Positions 1 to 10,493 of a stretch of 64,000 nucleotides of DNA are shown piece by piece. Under the pieces are notes generated by a model that worked only from the letters and a program-made list of their open reading frames with translations, ran no database searches and was not told the DNA's origin. This DNA comes from Mycosarcoma maydis (Eukaryota; Basidiomycota; Ustilaginomycetes; Ustilaginales). Position 1 is the first letter of the stretch. The number at the start of each line of letters is the position of its first letter. The DNA lies in NCBI RefSeq assembly GCF_000328475.2, contig NC_026483.1, positions 1 to 64,000 on the forward strand. The letters run 5' to 3'. The position numbers and the translations under genes were made by a program.

Positions 1-291
1 ACCGAACAGGCTCTGTTGAGCGTGCTTCTCGACCTTGGCATACCACGGATTCAACAAGCGCCAGACGGCTTACGACCTCAAGTGATACCTCTTACGGGTC
101 AACAGTGTCCTCGGCTGTGCATTTGGGGTATGCTCGATTCGCACACTTACCCCTGTCTGGACCTTTTCGATCTCCGCACAACCTTGGTGGACATTCTGTC
201 GTCTAGCTTCGATCCCGCACCCGACTCTCTCACTAGCATGGAAAAGCCCCTGTGGAATGAGCGCATCCAGCCCGATTCGGATTCCATCTAA
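1..291 (+). CDS. Possible 3' end of a gene cut by the window edge
   Basis: A reading frame is open from the first base and ends with TAA at 289-291, giving about 96 residues with no start codon needed inside the window. Parts look protein-like (an acidic, Ser/Pro-rich end reading FDPAPDSLTSMEKPLWNER), but I recognise no domain. The opposite strand is also open over 70-465, so this may be chance. Treat it as a candidate partial gene only. Confidence 0.22.
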   Translation, partial: TEQALLSVLLDLGIPRIQQAPDGLRPQVIPLTGQQCPRLCIWGMLDSHTYPCLDLFDLRTTLVDILSSSFDPAPDSLTSMEKPLWNERIQPDSDSI

Positions 292-1616
292 GGTAAGGTG
301 AGCTCGATTCTCACCTGCTCTGGAGTTATCGCCAAAGACAACGTTCAATACCGCTCTGCAGGTCCAAGGCACCACCAGCACACTCGATTTCGTCTCTGTT
401 TCTGACCCTTTCTGGAGCTCTCCCTGTCTCGCTTTTCGTACGCAATTGCAATCGTGAATGTTCACGTTTCCCTTTCGCTACGTTTCGTCTTGTTCGAATC
501 TTCGCCACCACAAACACGCACGACGGAGACCTCAAGCGCGCGATCTTGCCTCGAAGCCAGCTCTGTGGCTGGCCATCATCCGCGTTACCGTGCTTGCATG
601 TATTTCTGGTCTCGAGCAGTCTGGAAAAATCCGATCTTCGGTTCAACGACGTGCGACAGCATTTCAGTCCTAGACATCCGCTCAAGTCCGGGGGAGATGT
701 TCTGTGCGAATAACCCTAATCGAGACTCCAATCTGCCTGGTCTCTACGACACCTGGATGGCAAGCATTAAACATGATCTGGCTGTGACCTCCCTTTTGTG
801 CGTAGCAGGTCTGTCGACAAGGGTTAGGGTTATCAGTGAAGCTCTGCCGATAGATCAACATTAGTAGTGATCGATCTATGATGCCTTTTATTTGAATGCT
901 CAGTAGTTCAAACTGAAGTATCTTTGTTTTCAGCTGCCTGACCTGCCTGGTGTGTAACACTGCATGACTGTATTTGAGACGGAAAGCGCTTGTGAGGCGT
1001 GATAGGGATATTGAAGCCATCTGCCTGGATGAGATCCAAAGTAAAGCAGAGAAAAGAGTCCAAGGACTGGGCTAGAAGAATAAGGGGAAATTTAAAGGCC
1101 ATTGAGACGTGAGAGCGTGGACAGAGATGTGGGAACGAGGACATGGGAACTCAGAAAAACGGGGGTGGTATTAGGACCGCTGTTGAACAAAGCGCCTTCA
1201 GACTTGTGACTGGCGTGAAGACCGGAACTAGATGAACTTCCGTTGTCGCAAAGCGCTATGATGTACCAGATTGGCAATAATAGCTAGGAGAGCAGGACGC
1301 GTGAGTCTATGACACTGCTCGGTCTTGAGTGTTAGGCGGAGATAGAGAGTCTGGCGGTGAACGCTTCTTCTGATCAGAAGCATCAACGTGAAAGTTTCAC
1401 ACACTGTATGGAGCCAATAGCTAAAAGATCTTGGCGGATACTGCGTGCTGAGGTGAGTGATACTTATGACTGTACAATTTGGTCGAGAAGATTTTCCATA
1501 TACGAATTACAAGATTTGTCATTCTGTAAGACGATATGGCTTTCGCAAATTGCTGTTCCGCTCGACCCTTCGACCGAAGACACAGGATGCAGTTGGAGGA
1601 TCAGCACGTCCAGAGT
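292..1616. other. Intergenic region without a supported gene
   Basis: I see only short, unconvincing reading frames. It contains one AATCGTGAAT decamer (450-459) and two short telomere-like words, TAACCCTAA at 711-719 and GGGTTAGGGTTA at 821-832, in opposite orientation. The cutinase gene ends at its right edge. Confidence 0.5.
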
Positions 1617-2291
1617 TCAACTTTGGAGGGCCTTGATCACAAAGTTAGCAGCCGTGGTTTGGACGTAAGAGTCGGTAGGATAAAAGAAGTGTTGATAGGT
1701 AATACCGAAGCCAGACTCAACATCGCAGACTCCGTCTCCGAGAATACAAAAGTCAAGCGTCTTGGAGACCCAGTTCGACGGAACACCCTCGGAGATGGTA
1801 GCCATAAGGCCGTTTGCTTGGGCGGTCGAATTGCCACCCTCATTGTCAATATTGCAAGCCAGGTTGGGCCTGTGCTCGGGGTTCCCGAAGAGGATAACAC
1901 CTTTGACGGCATCGAATGCAGATCCAGTAATTTGAGGAAGTGCATTACAAGTTGCAGCCGCACCCTGGGAATAGCCTTCAAGGATAAAGCAGGTTCTTGG
2001 GTCCTGAGCAAGCTTGGTGTTGATCTTGGCAACGATGTTTCGCGTGCCTATGGTCGAGATTTGGGAGAAATCGGCAGAATAGATAGTGTCGTATTCTGAG
2101 CCGCCAGTGACCGAGGAAAGGATTTTCGCATTCATGATGCGAAATCCGAGGGAAGGACCCTGAAACTCCCCGGTGCCTCTAGTGTCAATGAGGACGTACG
2201 AGGAGCAGCCCGCCCGTTTAGCCAGAGGTAAGGCTTGAGCAACAGCAGTAATCGCAAGGAGAAGCGTAAAGAGAAGAGATGGATAAAACAT
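1617..2291 (-). CDS. Secreted cutinase
   Basis: Serine esterase of the cutinase family (CE5), 224 aa, expected to be exported and to hydrolyse cutin polyester of the plant surface. I start at the ATG at 2291-2289 because it opens a classic signal peptide (hydrophobic residues 5-20) followed by a Lys-Arg pair at 25-26 that could be a Kex2 site. The frame is open 87 codons further upstream, but that part reads like a promoter. The nucleophile is Ser108 in GYSQG; Asp186 sits in the conserved C-x-x-G-D-x-V-C motif and His201 completes the triad. Paired cysteines (29, 101, 115, 146, 182, 189) suit a disulfide-bonded secreted enzyme. A single exon of normal family length. Acetylxylan esterases share the fold, so the substrate is inferred. 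A CATAAAAG box about 115 nt upstream could serve as TATA element. Confidence 0.9.
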   Translation of the reverse strand: MFYPSLLFTLLLAITAVAQALPLAKRAGCSSYVLIDTRGTGEFQGPSLGFRIMNAKILSSVTGGSEYDTIYSADFSQISTIGTRNIVAKINTKLAQDPRTCFILEGYSQGAAATCNALPQITGSAFDAVKGVILFGNPEHRPNLACNIDNEGGNSTAQANGLMATISEGVPSNWVSKTLDFCILGDGVCDVESGFGITYQHFFYPTDSYVQTTAANFVIKALQS

Positions 2292-5200
2292 CTTACTGAG
2301 GTGAAAATGGAGTAAAGGTAAAAAGATTAAGGGAGTTAGGATGCTCGGAGTAGTTAGAAGGGTATGGGTGGTCTTTGGAGGCGAAGAGAGATGAGGAAGG
2401 CGGTGCCTTTTATGCCGAAGGTCATATAGCTTTGGCTCCGGGAAGTACATGTGGTGTTCGAGGGTAGCAACTAGACGCGTATGGGAAACTTCTTGAGCTA
2501 TCAGCATTCCTCTTCCGCGCACGATGGGAACTCGAGTAGCCACGAACTTCACTGCATGATGGGCCGTCGAGTCACGGGCGGCGAGGTAGGCGATCGAGAC
2601 GGGGAACCGCGACCAAACGTGTTGAACAGCAAAAATGCGACCAGGTATCCTGCATTACTCAGAGAGATGGCTAGACAAGGATAAGCTTCTGTGACTATGG
2701 AACAGACCTGACCAGATCGAGCTGCTTGGCTGAAGTAGCACTAGCTGCACTCGGGTGCTTCGTATTATGTCTGGCGAGGCGGCTCATATTCTCTGACGAT
2801 TCACTTTCATCTTCGTCGGCATCGAAGTTGATGCACGATGCGCAACATCGACCGCGACGATTTGGGAGTCACGATGCTGCGGAGCATCGATCGCAGGTCA
2901 ACGCGATATGCGTCATCGCATAAACCGTAACGAGCAGTGATACGTGACAGTCGCTTCAGGCTAATGCACAGCAACTACAGCGTGCGAGAACCGGCAAACT
3001 TGGTTGGCTTTCACGCTGTCTTTCCCAATGCAGCAAGGAAGAAAGAGATGACGAGGTGGAGAACAGACACTGCCAGATTGTCTGGCTTAGCAGAGCAAAG
3101 CAGTCATTGAAGGGGAGATTAGCGAAGAGAGTCATGACTGCAGGAGCTAGATGGCATAGCGCATTTTGCAACTTAAAAACCCTAGGCAGAGGGTTAGCAT
3201 AACTGGTACAAGAAAACAAGCAGTCACGAATGCCACGCGAGGCGTCTAAGATACCAGACACGTTTTGTTTCCGTGAATCTTCGAGACGGTCAGAGTTCAT
3301 GCGCAGCAACAAGCTAACTTACCAGACGGACGGTGAAACGATGTTGGAGCTTCGCATATATCATGGCCACTAACTTAGCAGGTCGTGGCTACTTAGCCGA
3401 ACCATAGCAAAGACAGTCACCGGTTGTGTCATGCTGGAAAATGACGCTTTTAGCGTTCATGTGTCAAGAGGAGGAGCATGTCTCGCTTAACATCGGACCG
3501 AATTCGACGCGCGAGCGAAATTCCGATCTGCATCCTTGCACGTCAATTCGAACAATCGCAATGGAGTTGAACAAGCTTGAACCACAAACGCTTACGACCA
3601 TTGTGCATTGACGTCTTCGTTTAAGCGAATTTGGGTATTGCAAACCCTCGTCGATCGTCCATCTCGCTTTGTGGTTTCGAGTGCCATGTGTGAAGCGATA
3701 AAGCATCGCGATGCAATCAGAATCACGAATGTTGGCATCCGAAAAGATAAACGGGAGGCCAACTTGTTTTTGACGCGGCGTTTATGGAAGCCCGCAGTGG
3801 TTTGGGATTTTGGGCGCCAGAAGATAGATCAATCGGAGAATTATCGCGGAGAATCATCGTGTGTGCGAGTGAAAGCGTTGGCTGGTAACTAGCAAGGGTC
3901 AACGTAACCATGATTACGTACCATGCAAGCACTCATACTTCAAAAGTCCCTCTTTGTCTGTACACGTACACGCGGTGTGAAGAGCATCCTTTGCCTCGAA
4001 CGTATTGTGACGCATTAATCGTGAATGGCATGGCAAAAACGGCTTCAACTGGAACAGCTAACGGCAATTGTTTGCCCGGGTCAATCAGCATCACGGCATC
4101 TGAGACCGAGAAGACGGCGATCTTTGAGACAGCCATGACCTCCGACGTTTGCTCTTCCTTGTGCTGGCTGCCTGCGAGCTGTTCCGTGAGCACAGGACGG
4201 CACGGGCATATTGGCTTGACCGGCGCATCGCGACATGTCAGCGCGAGCCATCCAATGCCCCGTGCTTTCAGCCTAGAGATGGTCGAAGCAATGAACCAAT
4301 ATGGTCTATAGAGAGTGGTGACGGGAAAGCAAATCGATCGCAAGTGAAGACTCTAGCTAACTACTAACTTACATCAAGTTGAACGGCGGGCGTTTCGATG
4401 GCAATTGGCCGGCGAAGTTCTGCCGACACTTACTTGTGCATCAAACAAGTCCTATCAACGAAGGCAGAATATTTCCGAGGTTGAAGGCGGTGTGCTTTTT
4501 AGGTTATTTTGAGGAGCATGCAGATCGGATGCCCGAATTGCCAATCGACCCCGATGCACGCGATGGGGCTCAATCACCTGGCGAAACATTTCACCAATTT
4601 GGCCTGTCAGACTTAGGGTTAGGGCGTGACGGGGCATTTTTCAACATCAGCGCCAGAGACAAGATTGCGGCTAGCTCCCGCTTTTTGCATCTCGCCGCGT
4701 TAGTTATTACGCGAGCAACTGACGCAAGGTCGACAAGCGCATACCGAAGACAAGGCTGCTTACGCATGGCTGCGCCGTGATAAATCGCTACCGATAGCCA
4801 CTTGTTCAGTCACCGTTTCTAGGCATTTGTGCAGTCAGCTCAAAGTAGTAAGCACATGATTGAGGCGAAGGCAAGTAGGTAGATGATATGTCGACACTAC
4901 AAAAGTTCAGTTGCGAAGGGCCATCTATTCGTGATTCACGATTCAATCACCGTAGATACAGTAGGGGTTTTTCGCTTCGCAGCGTCAGCGCGTGACCCCA
5001 CGCTGAAATTTCACTGGCGGAGGGGGCACAATAAGACAGAGAACAAAAGACCGTGGACCGCAGCGTTCCCTGTTCGCAATCACGGATTGACAGCAAATGA
5101 TACGTCTTTCCCAAAACGCAAGGCTCCCTGCCAGTCACGGTAGCTGCTTTCCGCTCCTTGTTCCGCTGCTCGGATGCGGGCAGAACTTAGATCGGGAATG

Positions 5201-5444
5201 GTGTGCCTCCACAATACGCAGCGAAGCTTGAGGAAGCTTGACTATAGCGCAGATGGAGGATTGACCGCCACAACGCTTGAGGAAGCGGCTAGACAACCTC
5301 GAATTGTGACACCAGACTACTGGTGTGTGTCATCGCCGCAAGAGCAGAAAGCGCGGCAGGGCAGCGTTGATGACCAAGTGTGGGCGTCTTTTGGTCTGAA
5401 CAGGGTGTTAATGCCGCGAGAAGGATCCCTCCTGTTTGCGGTAG

Positions 5445-5640
5445 TCAGCGCGCGTCGACAATCGTGACAGAGAGGGTCTTCGGGCCTGAAGCGAGGATTT
5501 GAGCTGCGGCGCCTTTGCGTGGGGCCCAGAGCAGACGAGCGGAAAGGTCGTGCACATGACCGCCAAGGTCGTAAAAGCCGATTCTCGGATCTGGTGGCAA
5601 CCGCAACAGATTGCTCGCACCTCTCGAAAGCTGCACCTTG
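5445..5640 (-). pseudogene. Coding-like orphan segment, possible exon or gene fragment
   Basis: On the minus strand, from about 5640 down to a TGA at 5447-5445, a frame reads like ordinary smut protein (for example RIGFYDLGGHVHDLSARLLW) and shows the C/G-ending codon preference of the real genes nearby. It is preceded by a run of ten T and eight A, and above that the frame turns unconvincing. It could be the last exon of a gene whose upstream exons I cannot find (GTGCAG just before it would be a usable acceptor), or a truncated relic. I recognise no family. Confidence 0.25.
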
Positions 5641-5805
5641 TCGACCAAAGTTTTTTTTAAAAAAAAAATGGATAGGCCAAAGAGCGCTGTCCAAGTCTTT
5701 GAGTCGTGAGTTGTGTCTCGCAGAAAAGTCCGACGGCCTGGTTTTGACCTGAATCTTTCTCTTAAGGTTGGTGGCCCGTGTTCGTACTGTATTTCCATTG
5801 TCTGT

Positions 5806-5818
5806 GCGGGGGGTGGAG
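5806..5818 (+). promoter_or_regulatory. Possible CreA/Mig1-type carbon-repression sites
   Basis: GCGGGG at 5806-5811 and GTGGAG at 5813-5818 both fit the fungal CreA/Mig1 consensus SYGGRG, about 360 nt before the aldehyde dehydrogenase start. The pairing of two sites is suggestive; function is inferred. Confidence 0.35.
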
Positions 5819-6031
5819 GCAGCCAGTATGCGCGCTGCAGCAGCTTGTCGGCAGTTTGGAGCACCGACTACAGAGCCTCGAGCAAAGCGTGCGGCTCTTG
5901 ACCGAAATTCCACACAGTCGTTTACGCCGTATTGACCACATGAGACGGACACTGCAGCTCCAGCTGCCGCAAATTAACAGTCGGAGCGCGCTAGGTGAGT
6001 ACCAAACCGAGGCCTCACTGGACCCACTTTG

Positions 6032-6037
6032 CCCCGC
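6032..6037 (-). promoter_or_regulatory. Possible CreA/Mig1-type site
   Basis: CCCCGC (GCGGGG on the minus strand) matches SYGGRG, 133 nt before the aldehyde dehydrogenase ATG and just upstream of its TATA box. From memory, iad1 of U. maydis is repressed by glucose and induced by ethanol, which would fit. Confidence 0.35.
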
Positions 6038-6063
6038 AGTTGGAAGACTAGCAGTCGCTAGGA

Positions 6064-6070
6064 TATATAA
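6064..6070 (+). promoter_or_regulatory. TATA box of the aldehyde dehydrogenase gene
   Basis: TATATAA lies 100 nt before the ATG and is followed by a pyrimidine-rich leader, a normal layout for a strongly expressed fungal gene. Confidence 0.6.
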
Positions 6071-6169
6071 CCGTCGCAGAATGAGCTTTGATCAATACCA
6101 TTCCATCCGTTCATCACTTCTATTCACCAGAGTATCCACATTCGCCCACACCCATACCCACTTTTCAGC

Positions 6170-7663
6170 ATGCCAACTCTCAACCTCGATCTGCCTAACG
6201 GCATCAAGTCGACCATCCAGGCTGACTTGTTCATCAACAACAAGTTTGTGCCCGCTCTTGACGGCAAGACTTTTGCGACCATCAACCCTTCCACCGGTAA
6301 GGAGATTGGTCAGGTCGCCGAGGCTTCCGCCAAGGACGTTGATCTCGCTGTCAAGGCTGCGCGCGAGGCATTCGAGACTACTTGGGGCGAGAACACACCC
6401 GGTGACGCTCGTGGCAGACTTCTGATCAAGCTCGCCGAGCTGGTCGAGGCCAACATTGACGAGCTTGCTGCCATCGAGTCGCTCGACAACGGCAAGGCCT
6501 TCTCGATCGCTAAAAGCTTTGACGTCGCTGCCGTCGCTGCCAACTTGCGATACTATGGTGGCTGGGCCGACAAGAACCACGGCAAGGTCATGGAGGTCGA
6601 CACCAAGCGCCTCAACTACACGCGCCACGAGCCCATCGGCGTGTGTGGTCAGATCATCCCTTGGAACTTCCCCTTGCTCATGTTCGCCTGGAAGCTCGGC
6701 CCTGCGCTCGCCACAGGTAACACGATCGTCCTCAAAACCGCCGAGCAGACACCACTGTCAGCCATCAAGATGTGTGAGCTTATCGTCGAGGCCGGCTTCC
6801 CGCCTGGTGTGGTCAACGTCATTTCCGGTTTCGGTCCCGTCGCCGGTGCCGCCATCTCACAGCACATGGACATTGACAAGATCGCCTTCACCGGCTCAAC
6901 ACTGGTGGGCCGCAACATTATGAAGGCTGCTGCTTCGACCAACCTGAAGAAGGTGACGCTCGAGCTCGGCGGCAAGTCGCCCAACATTATCTTTAAGGAC
7001 GCCGACCTGGACCAGGCGGTTCGATGGTCGGCGTTCGGTATCATGTTCAATCACGGACAATGCTGCTGTGCGGGCTCGCGTGTCTATGTGGAGGAATCGA
7101 TCTATGACGCTTTCATGGAGAAGATGACTGCCCACTGCAAGGCGCTCCAGGTGGGTGACCCCTTTTCCGCCAACACGTTCCAAGGTCCTCAGGTTTCGCA
7201 GCTCCAGTACGACCGTATCATGGAGTACATCGAGTCCGGCAAGAAGGACGCTAACCTTGCGCTCGGTGGTGTGCGCAAGGGTAACGAAGGCTACTTTATC
7301 GAGCCTACCATCTTCACCGACGTTCCTCACGATGCCAAGATTGCCAAGGAGGAGATCTTCGGCCCTGTCGTGGTCGTCTCCAAGTTCAAAGATGAAAAGG
7401 ACCTCATTCGCATCGCCAACGACTCGATCTACGGCCTCGCTGCCGCTGTCTTCAGCCGCGACATCAGCCGTGCCATCGAGACTGCCCACAAGCTCAAGGC
7501 CGGCACCGTCTGGGTCAACTGCTACAACCAGCTCATCCCTCAGGTTCCGTTCGGCGGTTACAAGGCGTCCGGTATCGGTCGAGAGCTCGGCGAGTATGCG
7601 CTCAGCAACTACACAAACATCAAGGCGGTGCATGTGAACCTCAGCCAGCCTGCCCCTATCTAA
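6170..7663 (+). CDS. iad1: NAD(P)-dependent aldehyde dehydrogenase, probable indole-3-acetaldehyde dehydrogenase
   Basis: Class 1/2 aldehyde dehydrogenase of 497 aa in one exon, oxidising aldehydes to acids in the cytosol; there is no mitochondrial presequence. Catalytic residues are visible: Asn166 in PWNFPLL, the general base Glu265 in LELGGKSP, and nucleophile Cys299 in the GQCCCAGSR motif; the cofactor loop GFGPVAG and TGSTLVG are also present. I recognise the sequence and its length as Iad1 of U. maydis, which converts indole-3-acetaldehyde to the plant hormone auxin and also handles acetaldehyde from ethanol. The symbol rests on memory; the enzyme class is certain. A TATATAA box and CreA-like sites upstream suggest carbon-source control. 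Strong C/G-ending codon bias suggests high expression. Confidence 0.93.
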   Translation: MPTLNLDLPNGIKSTIQADLFINNKFVPALDGKTFATINPSTGKEIGQVAEASAKDVDLAVKAAREAFETTWGENTPGDARGRLLIKLAELVEANIDELAAIESLDNGKAFSIAKSFDVAAVAANLRYYGGWADKNHGKVMEVDTKRLNYTRHEPIGVCGQIIPWNFPLLMFAWKLGPALATGNTIVLKTAEQTPLSAIKMCELIVEAGFPPGVVNVISGFGPVAGAAISQHMDIDKIAFTGSTLVGRNIMKAAASTNLKKVTLELGGKSPNIIFKDADLDQAVRWSAFGIMFNHGQCCCAGSRVYVEESIYDAFMEKMTAHCKALQVGDPFSANTFQGPQVSQLQYDRIMEYIESGKKDANLALGGVRKGNEGYFIEPTIFTDVPHDAKIAKEEIFGPVVVVSKFKDEKDLIRIANDSIYGLAAAVFSRDISRAIETAHKLKAGTVWVNCYNQLIPQVPFGGYKASGIGRELGEYALSNYTNIKAVHVNLSQPAPI

Positions 7664-8732
7664 ACGAAAGGCACGCAAGCTAATGAAAGCGAAATCACAC
7701 GTCTCTACTTCTGTCCTGTTTCTTGTACCTTTATTCCCGGTGATTCGAATATCATCGTGCTGTTTTTGACTTGAATGATGATGAGACATGTGGATGGTGA
7801 ATTTGTTAGCCAACCACACATGACAGCAAGAGAAGCGTTTGACATCGGTTCGTTTTGCCACTCGAGTTTTGTCGAGCAAGTCAGGAGTCACAGAGTGAGC
7901 AGCCATTTGGAACGGCGGTGCAGACATAAGCGTACGCGCACGCACCACCTACGCCATAAACGCCACTTCGTGGCCGAGTCTGTTGTCTTTTGACACACCG
8001 CTCATATACAATAGCCCGACCATCTTTGTACAACGACGTAGGCGACAGAGATCGGGATGCGATCGCCGATCTGGTGAGTTTCAAAAGCAGAGTCACATCG
8101 TGCATGTAAATGCCAGGCCGTGACGCGTTGGACCCTGAGAACGTGCACATCCGAGAGGGGTTAGAGCTGCGATATTGTGCCGGAGTGCTTCTTTGCTGAA
8201 ATTCTTTGTTCGCTCGTCGCTGAGCCAGCCAGCCAACACGATTTCAGCTTTATTTTGGCAACAAAAGCTCTTGTGTGGACTGTCCACGTTCGCATTCACG
8301 ATTATACACAACCTTTGTTTTGCATGGCGGGATGCTGTCCTTGTTGACCTTCTGTAACCCGCTCAGCTTCACCAATCTATTTGTCAACCTTGCACCTCCC
8401 AGCCCTCGGGCATCATTGGGTCACTCATGATTCCCCTGCAACATCCTTTCGATTCTGGCTTCATATTTCCATCGCCATTGGGGCTGACGGCGTGATCTCG
8501 TCCCTGTCACAACGTAGCTGCAAAGTTGCCTTGCAATCACCATCTCCACCTCCCCTTCAGATCCTACATTGATCCTTTTTTTAGCAACTTCAGCCCGCCC
8601 AACTGGCCGCAGCTCATATCGAATGCCTGTCTGACCATCGTTCTCACAATCTAGCTGTTCGCCATCAGGCTTTGCATGCATCTGCAGCGCTCATCTTTCC
8701 TGTCTGATCTACAACCACCCCGTAACCTCACC
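7664..8732. other. Intergenic region
   Basis: Holds the 3' end of the aldehyde dehydrogenase gene and the promoter of the TLC gene. One ATTCACGATT decamer lies at 8294-8303. The pyrimidine-rich stretch 8530-8580 looks like the leader of the next gene. No coding frame is supported. Confidence 0.5.
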
Positions 8733-10493
8733 ATGACGCAGTTCGTCTTTGCAGACCGCTTCATTTTGCCAGAAAGCTCTGCCCTGGCTTCGACGAGGCT
8801 ACACATCATGTTTTACGCATCTCTTGTGGTGCAGCATGTCACCTTTCACGCCTTGTCCCACTCTTGGCTCAAGGGCGACAGCAAGGAGATGCTCAAGAAG
8901 CGATGCTGGATTCTCACCACGCTTGCCAGCTTTGTGATGTGCATCGCAAGCTTGCCCTACCTCTACGACCTGTTTGCTGGCGGCTTCGACCTCCACACCC
9001 TTCGACCACGAACAAAGACCGTGGCCGAACCACTCGCCGCCTTCTTCGTTGCGTACCTCATTTCGGATTTGACGCTTGGCTCGATATACTATCGCAAGTT
9101 AATTAACCTCTCTTCCGGATGGATTCACCACATCGCTTACACCTTCTTGTTCGCTCTTTGGGTGCACAAAGGCTGGGCTCACATTGCAGCTGCCGCGGCC
9201 ATCTTTGAGCTACCCACGCTCATCATGGGGATCGCTTCCATCTATCCACCGCTCCGTTCCAACATGGCGTTTACCGTCACCTTTTTCTCCACGCGCGTCT
9301 TCTACCACGCCGTCTTGATTGTAGCCAGCGTCACCGGTCACGGTCGCAGCGCACCAGCCATCAATGGTAGCTGGGGTCCGGCCATCAGTTTGCTCGCCAC
9401 CTATCCGATGCATGTCTGGTGGGGCTACAAGTGCATCTGCAGCGTTCGACGCCGGATGCACAAGCGCAAATTGGAAGCTGCTCAAGTCGCCAAAGAAAAG
9501 GCCTCGCTTGCTTCAGCTGCTGGTCAACTGTTCAACGGCATGGCTGCTCCCGATACAAGCAGTGCCGTCAACACGCCGGCCGTCACCCCCGGTGCAGGAG
9601 CTACACCAGTCACTGCCAACTTTGGTGCCACTGGTCCCGTTCATGCTGCCTTCGCTCGCGCCGCATCAGCTGCTGCTCTTCCGCCTGTGAGCCTTTTCTT
9701 ACCCAACCGCCGCAAGGGACGAGGTCGGGATGGAGAGAGCTCTGAGGTCCATCTGCTCCTCTCCAAGACGCTCAACCCAAGGTACATCAACTCGAGCTCG
9801 GTCTTTACCGCGCCCGTCGCACCTGACGGGGCTGGACCGAACGATACGGAGCCATTTTTGGCTATCCGTTCGCCTGCCGAATCAAGAGACCGTGCGCGAA
9901 GGCTTGTGGCCGATGCAGTGCGCAAGGTTTGGATCAGCGCTCCTGCCAGTTGGAGGCGTCAATTCGAGGAGGAAGCAGGCGTGCGACCCAAAGGCCTCGG
10001 AGCCACAGGACGTGTACTATCCTATACCACCGACGAGTCTTCGGAGGAGTACGAGGAGCTCGATTCCGACACGGCAGCAACGTCAGCGTTGGCATCCGAG
10101 ATGTCCGAATCACGCGCGCGCCGCTACCTCGAAGCACAACGTACGCGCATCCGTCGCGCCGTACTGCGTGCTGTTCGCACAGCGATCAACGGTCGAGATG
10201 CGGATGGCGTCAAGGCCGTCACCTCGCACCGCGGCGATCGGATCAACACGTTTGCCGATGGTGCTGTGGCAGCGGCGGGCGACGTTCGACCCACGGGCAT
10301 CGATCGAACGCTGCTTTCGCTCGATTTCAGCTCGCTGATCAAGTATTTGCCTCCTGATTTTTTTGGGCAGAACGACGAGATTCGCGAGTTCCCTGTCGAG
10401 CAGGTGGCTCAGGGTGGGCGCCGCAGACGCATTGTTGGTCAGATTCGACGTCGGATGGAGGTAGCCCGTAGTGATTTTGTTGTCTTCGATTAG
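8733..10493 (+). CDS. TLC-domain multispanning membrane protein
   Basis: Membrane protein of 586 aa whose first ~235 residues form a TRAM-LAG1-CLN8 (TLC) domain of the TMEM56/TLCD4 type, with about seven hydrophobic segments (near 24-41, 59-80, 98-113, 131-145, 149-170, 178-200, 213-230). The family's paired histidines are His132-His133 in GWIHHIAY, and a conserved acidic position is Glu159 in FELPT. TLC proteins act in membrane-lipid metabolism or sensing in the ER or plasma membrane; the exact role is not predictable. Residues 240-586 are a cytosolic, Ala/Ser/Arg-rich tail with no known domain, unusually long for the family. It lacks the extended Lag1p motif of true ceramide synthases. The ATG at 8733 is preferred because an upstream in-frame ATG (8676) adds only 19 non-conserved residues. 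Confidence 0.82.
   Translation: MTQFVFADRFILPESSALASTRLHIMFYASLVVQHVTFHALSHSWLKGDSKEMLKKRCWILTTLASFVMCIASLPYLYDLFAGGFDLHTLRPRTKTVAEPLAAFFVAYLISDLTLGSIYYRKLINLSSGWIHHIAYTFLFALWVHKGWAHIAAAAAIFELPTLIMGIASIYPPLRSNMAFTVTFFSTRVFYHAVLIVASVTGHGRSAPAINGSWGPAISLLATYPMHVWWGYKCICSVRRRMHKRKLEAAQVAKEKASLASAAGQLFNGMAAPDTSSAVNTPAVTPGAGATPVTANFGATGPVHAAFARAASAAALPPVSLFLPNRRKGRGRDGESSEVHLLLSKTLNPRYINSSSVFTAPVAPDGAGPNDTEPFLAIRSPAESRDRARRLVADAVRKVWISAPASWRRQFEEEAGVRPKGLGATGRVLSYTTDESSEEYEELDSDTAATSALASEMSESRARRYLEAQRTRIRRAVLRAVRTAINGRDADGVKAVTSHRGDRINTFADGAVAAAGDVRPTGIDRTLLSLDFSSLIKYLPPDFFGQNDEIREFPVEQVAQGGRRRRIVGQIRRRMEVARSDFVVFD

Larger units (their letters stand above)
2292..6063. other. Long intergenic region between cutinase and aldehyde dehydrogenase
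   Basis: No gene is convincing in these 3.8 kb. Frames of 130-140 codons exist on both strands (3910-4311 +, 3933-4343 -, 4379-4780 +), but they overlap or lack known motifs. The region holds TCACGA-type repeats at 3721, 4017 and 4927-4944, a double telomere-like TTAGGGTTAGGG at 4613-4624, and a T/A homopolymer junction at 5650-5670 next to a coding-like segment on the minus strand. Confidence 0.45.

Noticed and set aside
1..1616. Subtelomere, because of telomere-like words near the left edge
   Set aside because: Only two short words, in opposite orientation, with no array and no subtelomeric gene family visible.
3910..4780. Overlapping 130-codon frames on both strands (3910-4311 +, 3933-4343 -, 4379-4780 +)
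   Set aside because: They contradict one another, start codons are weak or absent, and no motif or intron model joins them. Left as intergenic.
5317..5952. 211-codon frame on the minus strand
   Set aside because: Arg/Ser-rich shadow of another frame; only the frame ending at 5445 looked protein-like.
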